A stretch of DNA of 64,000 nt from Glandiceps talaboti (lineage: Eukaryota > Hemichordata > Enteropneusta > Spengelidae), in assembly GCF_964340395.1 (NCBI RefSeq), contig NC_135564.1, positions 17,854,431 through 17,918,430 on the forward strand, read 5' to 3'. Positions 24,149-55,048 of this stretch are shown in pieces; position 1 is the first letter of the stretch; every line of letters starts with the position of its first letter. Made by a program: the position numbers and the translations under genes. A model generated the notes under the pieces. It saw only the letters and a list, made by a program, of their open reading frames with translations. It was not told the DNA's origin and did not search any database.

Positions 24149-24515
24149 TAACAATTTCCTACCACATAGTGTCCTGGATGTCTTTTAATCCCAACTTTTA
24201 CTGCACGTTGATGAGCTTCGTTAATAACTCTTTCAGAATCATTCATCATATAGTCTTTTGGCCTTTCATCGACATCAAAGTCGGAATCTTCGCCTTCGGA
24301 CTGCTGCATATATCATTGCAAGAAAAAAAAATATTTCTATAAATACCATAAACACCATATACATGTATAAACAATGTGAATTGACAATAGAATCTTCAAT
24401 ACTATTCTATTTGCACATTAGATTATCTTAAAATATTTTTTTAAAATTCACCAAATACTCGCAATGTATGTTTATGTCATGCAGGTTGTATTTCACCTAC
24501 CGATCCACCCGGCAT
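16653..24515 (-). CDS. Uncharacterised 434-aa charged coiled-coil protein
   Basis: Twelve exons join in one frame (minus strand, 5' to 3'): 24501-24515, 24163-24300, 23152-23288, 22164-22281, 21463-21633, 20571-20678, 19991-20101, 19392-19526, 19117-19199, 18038-18203, 17475-17584 and 16653-16665, 1,305 nt including the stop. All have GT-AG borders. The N-terminus (MPGGS, then [20 protein letters not shown]) is acidic. A more compact piece, [20 protein letters not shown] and [20 protein letters not shown], follows. From residue about 95 the protein is almost wholly charged helix, e.g. [39 protein letters not shown] and [20 protein letters not shown]. There is no signal peptide or membrane segment. 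I do not recognise the family; the composition would suit a cytoskeletal or axonemal protein, which is only a guess. It starts head-to-head with SRP19. Confidence 0.8.
16736..16906. mobile_element. Inverted-repeat MITE, TGACAGAACCC family, copy A
   Basis: Arms of about 80 bp run from ATGACAGAACCC at the left to GGGGTTCTGTTAT at the right, sharing inside them GTATTTGCATGAGTGCTTGC and its complement near 16845-16870. Non-coding. It lies in the last intron of the coiled-coil gene. A second, more diverged copy is at about 43771-43980. Confidence 0.8.
20315..20555. repeat. (CA)n microsatellite with CAGA and CATA variants
   Basis: Long (CA)n with embedded CAGA and CATA blocks, ending about 15 bp from the donor of exon 20571-20678 (minus strand). 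Open frames in it on both strands are low-complexity artefacts. Confidence 0.97.
20838..21076. mobile_element. Long hairpin MITE, CAATCTGAT family, copy 1
   Basis: Two arms of about 110 bp are near-perfect complements: the left includes CTGATGTGGTGAATAT and AATTTTGTTGTTCTTGGAGT; the right carries their complements up to CACATCAGATTGG. The loop is only a few bases around CATCTGAAGG. No clear target duplication is visible. A diverged relative lies at about 36042-36200. Confidence 0.8.
21120..21250. repeat. (TTTA)n/(TTAA)n AT-rich simple repeat
   Basis: Alternating AATT/TTTA tetranucleotide runs directly beside the hairpin element, in an intron of the coiled-coil gene. Confidence 0.9.
21700..21930. 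repeat. Imperfect tandem repeat, units of roughly 70-90 bp
   Basis: The strings AAGGCTTTCCCAGTCA and GAGTCTGCAC.CTTG.CAATGCATAGCAC recur about three times with drift. Intronic in the coiled-coil gene, non-coding. Confidence 0.6.
23890..24147. repeat. Composite (CA)n, (CATA)n, (CAGA)n microsatellite
   Basis: Starts as interrupted CA and CATA units and ends as pure (CA)n at 24091-24147, 16 bp from the donor of exon 24163-24300 on the minus strand. As at 20.5 kb, a CA tract in genomic sense (TG in the transcript) follows a splice donor closely. Confidence 0.96.
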
Positions 24516-24701
24516 TTTGTCTATTTTCACACAGCAACTCTCATAGACGTACACCGATTCCGATATTTATTCCGTCTAGTTCGCTAAATGACATCACAAT
24601 GGGAGCTTGACTACCCAGAATGCGTAGCGAGCTTACAAACTCGCAAACTTTTGCGAAGTCACGTTTCGTTTCTCGCGTTATGCGAGAAAATAATATCCAA
24701 G
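24516..24701. promoter_or_regulatory. Probable bidirectional promoter, coiled-coil gene and SRP19
   Basis: Only 186 bp separate the two start codons, which point away from each other. The interval is locally rich in CpG compared with surrounding DNA (TTCCGATA, TTTCGTTTCTCGCGTTATGC) and has no evident TATA box. At the SRP19 start, CCAAGATGGCGGC fits the YY1 motif overlapping the ATG, a pattern known from TATA-less housekeeping promoters. Shared control is inferred from spacing. Confidence 0.6.
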
Positions 24702-27700
24702 ATGGCGGCTCACGCGGAAGGCCATTCACAACAAGCATCGAGACCAAATCTGACAATTGATTTAGCGAAAAAGGAAAAGTAAGTGATTTTTGTTGGTGTG
24801 TTATAGTGATCCTTAAGGAAACAATTTTATCGTTTTGATAGAGGGGGTGGCTAGATTTTAGCCTCGCTTGATAGGAACGGGATTTAAAAGACCGTCAGCT
24901 GTGCTATCCATATGCCATATGGATTCCATAGTACACACACAGGGCGTCGTGTGTTCTACTGTTGGCGATGCGATATGCATCTCAACCAATCTCACTGATT
25001 AGTAAGATTTGACAGCTTACAATTCGAGTTTACTGTTACCATCTGTAGTCTATAATATACATTTATCTGTCATTGGTAAAATGAGCCGAGCTTACAAGCA
25101 CATAGTCCTGCTTGCATACGGAGGAATTCGGGACTCGATTCTGACAATTGTCCCTCCCCGGTCATGGGTGTTTAGAGTCAAGTCAGTAATACAGACTCGT
25201 GCACCGTCATGTAAGCAGGACTAACAAGCACAGTACCAATTTATCGTATAATTTATAAAACGAAATGATCTATTCGTTAATTCGTTGTGTATGTAACGTT
25301 AGACATTATTCCCTGAATTATTTTTCTTTACTCGGTCAAAGAAAATGTGAGCGATACTCAGAGGCAAAGACGAGCAATGACAAGCCCTGGCCCCTAAATA
25401 ATGATTATTTTCCGTCAGAATGATTGAATTTGAAGAAAAGATATTGGGGAACAATAGAATTAAATCTGTGCACACATAATTTATCTTTTTTTTTAAATGG
25501 TGACTGAATGTTTGACGTATAATTCAAGCAGTGCATAAAGATTGATGTATATGTGTATTGCTGTGATGTAGGGTGACCAATATTGGTTATTCAAACACAT
25601 TCTACTTGATAGAAGAAAGTTTGTCATTTTGTACCACTCTTATAAATTTTGAATATATTGAACTTATGTAAACAATACTGATGCAGAGAAATCCACTATG
25701 AGAACAGTATACAGTATAAAAAGTGAACTTGACACACAAATGCACACAGTCTGCAGTTACCAATATAATGTGAAGTACCAAAATAACTATACAGTATACT
25801 ATGAGCAGTACACTATAGTGTAGAGACATCAAGAAAAGAGGTGCTAGTAATATTATGAACAAGGCTGTTGCTTTTATTTTGTGTTTATTGTATGTATTTA
25901 TTTACAGATGGATATGTATTTACCCGGCATATATAAACAGTAGAAGATCATTGGCAGAGGGTAGAAGGATTGCTAAAACCAATGCAGTTGAAAACCCTAC
26001 AGTTCATGAAATGAAAGATGTCTTACTAGCAGCTGGAGTTTTACTAGGTGTAGAGGTGTGTACAGTGTACTTTGCCATGTCAGACTCAATTCAGACATAG
26101 TTGTCTAGTCCCTCCATACTGTCGACAGTTCCATAGAAAATAACTGTATACACTGTCACAGTGTTTTTGCTTTAATAGGTTGGGGAATCCCAGTAACATG
26201 AAGGGGGAATATAGTAAAACTGTTATAGTTTCCAATGCATTGTATATCATTTTGGTGGGGAACCCTGGTAAATGACAGGGGAACTAAGCAGATTAGATGT
26301 ACTTACCATCCTCAGCAAAAACAGTGATAGGGGAATTCAGGTAGATTTTACCTACTTACCACCCGTAACAAAAACACTATACAAGTGTAGGTGAAAAACA
26401 CATGAAATGCCGCATCCAACAGTCATCAAATATTGATGTTGATCAAATACCTGTTTTAAAACTAATATGAGTCAAATTGCCTTGGTTAGATTACTAAAAA
26501 AGTAATGGTAATATTTGGAGATATCCAAAATGGTTTTATCGTACACATCTATTTTTTGGAAGTAGTAAAGGTATTCCCCACTTCTTGGTATTTTTTCCAA
26601 CTGACAGGTATGATTGGACAGTCATGATAGTGTTTGTAAAATGAACAATTGATGCCAATATTTTAACTGTAGGGTGTGTGCCATTTCAGAGATCTATGTC
26701 TTCACCTTAGTTCAACAATCTGCGTATGACAGTTTACTGTAATAAGTATATACCAGGGGTATATTCCTAGGACCTGGCAGGATAGAGTGTAAGATGAAAC
26801 ATTGAGAATTAAAGATCATATAATACTCAGTTCTGCACCCTGTCCACAAGCTTAGCACTCTTAATGTTTTGTTTCAGGTCTGTACCCAAAAATAGAAATT
26901 GTAAACACACTTGATACCAAAACAATATAAGAGTACATTGTAATTCATGATGGCAGTAATTTTCTGATATAAATTTAACCGATGTGAAAAACCTCTAGAC
27001 TGTAAGATACGTTGTGACGTTTCGCCCTCACCGGCCTCCTCTCACACTAGGGGTTGGCCGATGTTTGAGGGCGCCCCGTCACGGCGTACCTTACAGACTA
27101 GAAAACTTCTAGATTCAAAAAATCAATTATTCATTTGTTGTTGATTTCAGAATAAAATGTATCCAAGGGATCCTAATAGAGATGTTGTCTATAGAGGGCG
27201 GCTTAGAATCAAAATGTTAAAAGAAGATGGAACGCCTTTATATGAAAAATTTCAAAACAGTAAGTTGGGTATTTTCTTTCTCTGAAGGCTTGGGTAGAAG
27301 TCATTACTACGAAGACAACGATCAAAATACAGTATTACTGGTAGATTGTAGATGGTTTTGTCCTGTGAGAAATGTTTCAATGAAATTTATGCAAAGATGT
27401 AAATATCTATCTGTCCACATCCTGGAAGGTTAGAGGTTGCAATGTGAATGCTTTAATCCTATGTGCTTACAGAGACTGCAATGGATTGTATGCTCCCCAT
27501 GGAGTTGAGAAAGATATACAGAGCCATAGCATTGATATAAGTCTGTGTCTAGGGTAATAATTGTGCAAGGCTAAGAACATAACAATCATTGTGGAAGTGC
27601 TGTATAGATGTATAGTTCTATTATTATTATTGTTCTTATTTAAAGTGGGGATTTTTCAAAAATCTTGCTCCTGATGAGTTTTCAAAACTCTGGCTACAGG

Positions 27701-27941
27701 TCTTACACACCGTGCCAAAAATACTGTAGGTAGTTGTTGTTCATTCATTTTAGATTTGAATGTATCTCACAATCTGTTTTAATACATAATATACATGTGT
27801 GTTTGTTTTTTGTTTTCAGAAAAATCCATTTTATTATATTTGGGTGAAACTATTCCAAAGTTGAAAACCAGGACACAGAAACAAAGTGGATCAGACTCGG
27901 GAGGTCAAGGTCAAGGCAAGAAAAAGAAGAAGAAAAGATAA
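24702..27941 (+). CDS. SRP19: Signal recognition particle 19 kDa protein (SRP19)
   Basis: Four exons in phase: 24702-24778, 25908-26055, 27151-27259 and 27820-27941 (stop TAA), 151 aa against 144 in human. SRP19 binds the tips of SRP RNA helices 6 and 8, probably in the nucleolus, and lets SRP54 join; the finished particle targets ribosomes to the ER. Diagnostic stretches are WICIYPAYINSRRSLAEGRR (human FICIYPAYLNNKKTIAEGRR), KMYPRDPNRDVVYRGRLRI, and IPKLKTRTQK followed by a Gly/Gln/Lys-rich basic tail ending KKKKKKR, as in other SRP19 proteins. The start ATG lies in a good context within a YY1-like motif. The upstream residues MAAHAEGHSQQ are not conserved, as usual for this family. The frame is intact. 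Confidence 0.96.
25103..25223. mobile_element. Foldback MITE, TAGTCCTGC family, with perfect 9-bp target duplication
   Basis: A 121-bp element in SRP19 intron 1. Left end TAGTCCTGCTTGCATACGG; the complement of the right end reads TAGTCCTGCTTACATGACGG. It is flanked by identical ACAAGCACA at 25094-25102 and 25224-25232. A longer relative sits at 40567-41138 and shares the internal string GACAATTGTCCCTCCC. Confidence 0.88.
26170..26370. repeat. Dispersed repeat, copy 1 (second at 37828-37960)
   Basis: Shares with 37828-37960 an ordered series of blocks: GGTTGGGGAA.CCCAGTAAC, GGGGAATA, ATTTTGGTGGGGAACCC.GGTAA and GGGGAA.TCAGGTAGA. No terminal repeats recognised. It lies in SRP19 intron 2. Confidence 0.55.
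26996..27100. mobile_element. Short foldback MITE in SRP19 intron 2
   Basis: A 105-bp, GC-rich near-palindrome whose arms are TAGACTGTAAGATACGTTGT and, from the other end, TAGTCTGTAAGGTACGCCGT, continuing through GCCCTCA. Flanks AAAAACCTC (26987-26995) and GAAAACTTC (27101-27109) agree at 7 of 9 positions. It ends only 50 bp before SRP19 exon 3. Confidence 0.75.
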
Positions 27942-28840
27942 AAGTATAGGAACCATGAATTGTTTTAGTAAAAATAGTGACAGTGTAGAACTTGTCAGTC
28001 TATGAAGATGATGCTAAATTATTTCACACTTTGGGTAACAGACAGTTTCTGTGTGGATGTATGATTCAGTGTTACTATGGTTTCTAGTATGAACACTTTA
28101 CTGGGGACACATATGGCTTTTTTATGAGTGAGACAACATAAGGAGTAATTGGATATGAGATTAACAAGGCTGACCAGTCATTTGATTGCACATCCAAGGT
28201 ATAGTACATGTTGCATACAGACCAAATACTTCAGCTTGAAATTCTTCTAATAGCCAGAACTATTTTAGGGTATCTGAAAAGATAATGGGGTGGGGGTGTT
28301 TTGGGGTGTGTTTTTTTTTGTGTTTTTTAAGGGGGTGGTGTTAAATTAAAATCATAAGAAAGACTAGTTTTCATTCATTTTAAATGCAGCCAGATATAGC
28401 ATTTCACAAGATACACTCATTCTGTACAATTGTAATAATGAAATATTTCAACACAGAGGGCGCTATTCACTCAGAGGCATTCTAAAATATTTGTAGGTTG
28501 TGAAGTAAATTATAATGTATGAAATTGCTTAACACAGATTTTTTAAATGTCATACATTCAAAGCTTAGTGTAGATTTGATTACAAATGAATATATAATTT
28601 ATAAAATATACCCAAGTTTAGTTTTATGTTTAACGACCACCCCAGTTTATCACATACTAGTAACATTGCAACTAGATGAATGTTTGTCAAGAGTCTGAGA
28701 AGCAACATTTATTTTGACAAATACTGTATGAACCCCTAGTGTGAAAGTACTCTTTACCATGTTGAAAACAAAGGCTGATACTGCAAGAACTGTTGATTCA
28801 GTCTCACAAATAATACCATTACACTGAATAAAAAGACAGA
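27942..28840 (+). other. SRP19: Probable SRP19 3' UTR
   Basis: AT-rich sequence after the SRP19 stop, ending at AATAAA 28827-28832, the first canonical signal I noticed. It would give a 3' UTR of about 0.9 kb. A GAGGGCGCT motif lies at 28455. Confidence 0.45.
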
Positions 28841-29372
28841 AAAATCCACTACATAGTCTCCTTTGAATTCTTTAATACATCCCTCACCTGGTTCTAAAAT
28901 GGTGTTGATGTAAAACATCTACTATGTTCTTAAATACACCATATATGTTGATTACCTAATGGACATCCTTCTTTTTAAAAGGAGAGCACTCCAGATTGAA
29001 TATAAGCTGGACTGAAAATATTCACCAGAGATGTCTAACTAGTGGCAGTACAAGAAGTAGACGCTATATTAATATTGTTATACTAAGTCTTATAAAGTTT
29101 TCAGTTTCATACACATCAAATATTTACTGTTATTAAGGTTAATATCCATGAAACCCCCTTCAGCTTTCTCTTACTTCAATACTTTGTACAACTTGGTGTG
29201 AAAAATCATATACAGCGCCCTCACAGTTTAATAATGAAATGCAACAAATCACGGTGTCATGAAGAGAGCATGGTGTGAAGTCTGGCCTTCTAATAACCCT
29301 TATATAGCACTCCCATTGGTTAATTACTATCAATAACTGTTACGAGCAGTATACAGTATGGCCTTCACGTAC

Positions 29373-29530
29373 CTGGATAAAGTTAATTACAGAAACAAAA
29401 TTGCGTAAGATGTTTAGAGTTCCATCCTTTGATGTGTCTATCAGTAATATATCACATCTGTTTTTACCACTTTTTTTTTCACGATGGGCTTTTAGTTTTT
29501 CAACTTGGTGCTTGATTTGACCTTGCTCTC
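29373..29530 (-). other. Candidate orphan internal exon
   Basis: On the minus strand a 158-bp open stretch is bounded by an acceptor (ACACTGACAG) and a strong donor (CAG|GTACGT). It encodes EQGQIKHQVEKLKAHREKKS, GKNRCDILLIDTSKDGTLNI and LRNFVSVINFIQ, which has ordinary protein composition. No other exon of such a gene is recognisable nearby, and it belongs to none of the five genes. It could be part of an unknown gene, a decayed exon or chance. Confidence 0.25.
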
Positions 29531-32500
29531 CTGTCAGTGTAATTGTAGATGGTACTTTTAATATGAAATAAATGAACCGAGACATGAAATTGAATACTGC
29601 ACAGATTTGTATGGCTATTGTGTATGTACTTACTGTCAATCCCTCTCCTGGGCTCCAGGTCAAAAGCTGTCAATGACCCCCAGACTCTCCTTGTACAGTA
29701 ACTGATCAAATTTATAGACATTCAAAGAACAGTATTGAAAGATTTATTTTCATAAATTTTATGACGAAGATAAATTCAATAAAAAGTAATATAGAGGAAT
29801 TGTAGACATAACCTAGTGAGTTGGCTATCTGACGTGGCAATGTTCACCAACGAGCCATCAAGTCAGATAGTCAAGTCTGTGAACTATTGTGGACATGACA
29901 ACCGTGGAGCACCATTCACTTGTTTACACCATGCTACTTGCATAGTTCTGTTTGCTTTATCCAAAATAAACCTTTACACTACACAGTGCAATCTTTCAGG
30001 TATTATTTGATTTTGTTGAAATGTTCTGACTTTTAATTACATATTAGACTTGTGTCTGCTTATATAATTCTTCCAGACAGGTAACAGTTGATGGGGGACA
30101 CTAAATCCCCTGTGTGCTATGTCTGTATAAAGTCAGGATGATTGATTGGCTGTGTGGAGTGTCCTACAAAATACTATAGTTACATGTATGGCATCATCTA
30201 TGCTGCCCTGTTCCACACTACCCTAGTCTAGTGCTGATACTGCTATCCATTGTGTAAAATCTCAAGATCACAGATAAAGAGATGATTCAATACCATGGGT
30301 AGCATCCCTGGGGATGGTACCAGTAGCCAGCTCTGTTATGGGTATATACCATATGCGGCCAATACTACCACCCTAGACCCCATTTTAGATCTATTTGCAC
30401 CAAAAACCAACATCCCATTTTAGACTGTAACAGGTTTATAGAAGATAAAATTTTAGACCAAAACACATTCAATAGTTCCATACTAAGGAAATGATGGTTC
30501 ACAAATGTGCATGTATTTTTTTGCCAGGAGGAAACATTTTGGGGGCAATTAATGGCACAGTTATGATTTGGTAAAGGACAATGGATCATATTTTAGACCA
30601 AGCAAAATCGAAAATAATGTAGAGTGGGCCCCATTTCCGACTCTCGTGCTTGAAAAAACAGACCCCCCCCCCAGCATCTACACGAACACTTGCCTTGAGT
30701 TAGCATGTATTTCCTGCTTTAACTGTACAATCCAAAAGCACGGCAGTAATTTGTCACTGGGAACCAGAAAGTAAAGTATAGGTGAAAGGTCATATAGTAA
30801 GTCTAGTTGGTAGATACTGGGTATATGTAGTCACACACACAAACATAATAAAATACACACTCATATCATACAAATATGTGTACCTACTGAGATAAAACTA
30901 ATGTCCATTCAATAGTTTATCACTGTTGTATCAATATGTTGTGACAATAGTTTTAGTTAGTGTCTATCTTAGAAAACTGAAGGCTCAACTACCAGAGTAA
31001 TATGTGATGCAAGCAAGAAAGCTCTCAGCAGGTCTTACAGAGATACAATTGACTTGACAATCATTCTAACATTTCTGTCACCACCAAGAACACAACAACA
31101 AAATTCTAATACAAACAAATTTAAAAAGCCATTTTTGTGATTTTATTGAAAAATCTCATACTGAAAATACACTTTTATCAGTTTACACAGAGTAAACTAT
31201 CACAACTTTCTTTCTGTAACTTATCTTTATAACTTGAAAAAGTAGTACATGAGTTTAGTGACAGTGAAGACAAGTAAGTTTTTATATACAATACATAGAA
31301 CACGACAGCTAGAAAGTTTGAAACGGTACTTCACCAGTAAACATGCACGTCTGTCTACACATACCATAGCTATGCTAACTCATAGTGGTCCTTTCAAACT
31401 GCTTTGAACCTGCTTTTTTCAGTTCCTAAAAAATTCATAATTTATAATTTGTTGTGAATTGAGCACAAAATTCATCACCATGGTAACTTCATAATCTATG
31501 TTAATTCTTATAGTCGGTTTAGACTGCAAAATACCATAGTTGGTGGTAATCTGATTGTTAGGGTTATCACTATACTGTGCACAAGCCAAGTTGTACATGT
31601 TTGAACAGAAAATATGGATTTCATATGCTGATCATTCTTCTATTTCACAATGACACATGTCAAAATCCTTGTTTCTGTGGTCCTCAAAATGAGTCAAACG
31701 TTGAGGATCATCATTTCCCTAATTCTTTTAAAACTGTACACGTAAAATTACAATTATCTCTACTCTTTTTCTTCATTCACCTGTCAAAATGTTGTCAAAA
31801 CATACTCTGGGGATGCCAACGAGTTACTGAATCCTCTCAGAGATGTTGAGATTCGACAAAGGATAGCAGTAGACTATGTAAAACAAAGCTTTTCTTATTT
31901 TTCACCTTCAATTCGTAGTGACAAGGCCCCTCATATCATTCATTTCCTCCACACTTAAATGAAGTCAAATACTTAAAAGTGTCCTTAACAACTGTCTTTC
32001 ATGGTCTATTATTGTTTAAGATATTGTACAGTCACAAACACCACTATGACTATTGGTCAAAGTCAAACACTCATTCACAATGTGTGTTGTGTTCCCTTGA
32101 AAAAACGACAAAATGCCCATGTCAAGTTACATCTCAGACTACCTCCAGTCTTTTTCCATTTATTATTAAAATGCCCTTGTCAGTGAGATCTCAGACCCGT
32201 CAATTCCCATTTGATATGTGCATATACTCATAGTATACTTGTGTCATCATTAATCTCTAAGTGGACTTAGCACTAAATTCATCTTGTTTCTGTAGTCAAA
32301 GATTTCAATGATTAGATTTCAGTCTCACTATATGATTGCACCAATATAACATAAAATCATCACCCAAACCCATCCCAGTGAATACATTACACAATCCCAT
32401 TCTGAAATATCAAAACCCCAACTTTAAATAACATGTGTTGAAGTGATAATAAGCTTGTACACAACTGTATGGCTGACTGTTCTAGTCTTGTGTATTAATG

Positions 32501-33924
32501 AATACATATGAACATAAAATGCCTATCACTGGCATACAACTGATATATGCTTTGAAGTTTAACTGTCAAAAAAATTGAATTCTGTAACGGCAATGAAATA
32601 TTCATCATTGTTGGCACTCCTGTAAACCAGTAGTTAGTCTTGCTGCCAGACTTGGTGACAATCACTTTTCTGTAAGGCATATGAACTGTGTCCAGAGCAG
32701 CAGAGCTATGAGATTTGTGACACGTCACTCAAGCCTCATGGCTTCGCTGCTCGGGGACACTTTATGGACCTTACTGAAAGACAAATATCACGAAGTCTGG
32801 CAGCTAGACAAGTCAGTAGTTAAACACCAGTGACCACAAGTAAAGGAGTGTAATACAGTCTATACCTAAACCAGCTAAAAATATGAAGTATCCCCGGTAC
32901 TTAAAAACTCGACTTGCACCTTGTGTGTGTGTGGCAGTTGTGAGTTGTGATAAATTTCAGATATACTATTTCTTGCACTTGTTTCTTACAATGGCAAGTG
33001 TACTCTGCAATTAAATTGGTTCCTTTAAGTTTTAGAATATAAAGGGAAGGTTTTCAAAGCTTAAAACGACACCTTGGAAACACTAAAATCATAGAAAGTC
33101 AGACAGATAAAACCAAGACAGTAACTTGGCCCCACGACTGAAAAGTTCGTCTTTTAGTCACTCCCAAATATGAGTGGAGTGAGCTCACTTTCCTATGACT
33201 CAATCAGAGTTACCCTGTATATCAATATGTCCTCTCCTGCCATAGCTCATAGCACACTGAGTTAAGGTAGAATACGCCTTAGGGACTAAATGCCCTGAAA
33301 ATCAAAGCTATTCAAATCTCTCACTATTTTGCATATTAAAGCTTTAGAAGCAATATAAGAAATCTGGGGTTTCACCATCTCATTTTCAAGGACATTGGCT
33401 GTCTTTACTTCAAATATAGTAAACAGTATTCTATGGCCATGTTGGATTCTAGAATGGCTGAATTTAGTATAATTTTGACCATTATTTCAAATATTTGCAA
33501 TGTGACCCAAAAATCTTTCCTTCACGTAACTGAAAATGGATTGGAGCTTTCTTGAAGAAATTAACATTTTTCTCTCGATGAGAATTTACATAACAGGCTT
33601 ATCAGATATTTATTTACATATTTTCATTCTTTTTTGCTTAAACAGAACACATACAGACAACATAATTCTGTTGCCACAGCAACGCTAAATAAACATCTCT
33701 TGAGGTATAAACTGTAAATTTTTGTCTCAAACTTCAAACACGTACACAGAGAGCAAATAATTTTGTGACACACAAATAGAAGGTTTTAAGTCCCACATCA
33801 TGTAGGAAATTCTTTAGCATGGCTTACATCTGAAGAAAAGTTTTCAAGACTTTCTTATTTCAATGTTAATGAATGAGATGTTTTATAAACATAGTATATC
33901 TTCAACAAATTGTCTTTTTTACAT

Positions 33925-34180
33925 ACTAAAGTAAAGTAAAGTCTATTTTGGGGTTCTCCACAGGCCTTTTACAGTGTAGTGCTAGAAGCCTTGATATATT
34001 TAGTATCTTCAACAAATCGTCTTTTTACATTCAAAGTAAAGTCTGTGTTGGAGTTCTCCCCAGGCCCTTTAATAGCCTTGTGGACTGGTATAAATATAAC
34101 ACTTCTACATTCAATCTTGTACATTCAAAGTGAAGTCTGTGTTAGGGTTCTCCCCAGGACTGTACAGTGTAGTGACCCCA
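33925..34180. repeat. Imperfect direct repeat, about three copies
   Basis: Blocks AAAGTAAAGTCT.T.TTGGGGTTCTCC.CAGGC and TATCTTCAACAAAT.GTCTTTTT recur at uneven spacing. Short open frames here come from the repeat. Confidence 0.6.
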
Positions 34181-34691
34181 TGACATCTTGAAAACAATCA
34201 AGTAATCAACATAACAATGCATTCATTTGTTATGCAAATACACCAACATGTCTATCATCATTTGGGGGAGGAGCACTATGTATAGTCTTGTTATCAAAGT
34301 TTTGAATGAACTGCTTTTTTCTGTGTCTCAGATGTCAATTATTGCGAGAGCTTTACAAGCCCAAGACCTGTCTTAAACATTTTAGGCTTGCACATTTGTC
34401 TGTCACATACTTTAATGCAAATAATTGTTTACAGACTATAACATTCCAACTTCTAGTCTTGTCCAAGGTAATCCTGTATACATAAATAACCTGTTCATAG
34501 CAGACATCAAGACCATCAACTCTTTTTTTTACATGTCATCTATTTGCGAAAGTCACAATGTTTTTTCCAATGTCAGCAAAATATCAACGTCTGCTAAAAC
34601 TCCTTCTGTGACTCCTTCTATATTCAAGACTGTGAGTGTCACATTCCTATGGAAGCACATAATATTGAAGGAGTCAGAGTTTATCGCCATG

Positions 34692-55048
<20,357 letters not shown>

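Larger units (their letters stand above)
28841..34691. other. Convergent intergenic region or 3' UTRs, no gene supported
   Basis: Lies between the 3' ends of SRP19 (+) and the AAA ATPase gene (-). Apart from the candidate exon at 29.4 kb, no coding sequence is convincing. Part is probably the 3' UTR of the ATPase gene; minus-strand AATAAA signals occur at about 33610, 32159 and 31142. A threefold imperfect repeat containing AAAGTAAAGTCTGTGTTGG and TTCTCCCCAGGC lies at 33925-34180. Confidence 0.5.
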
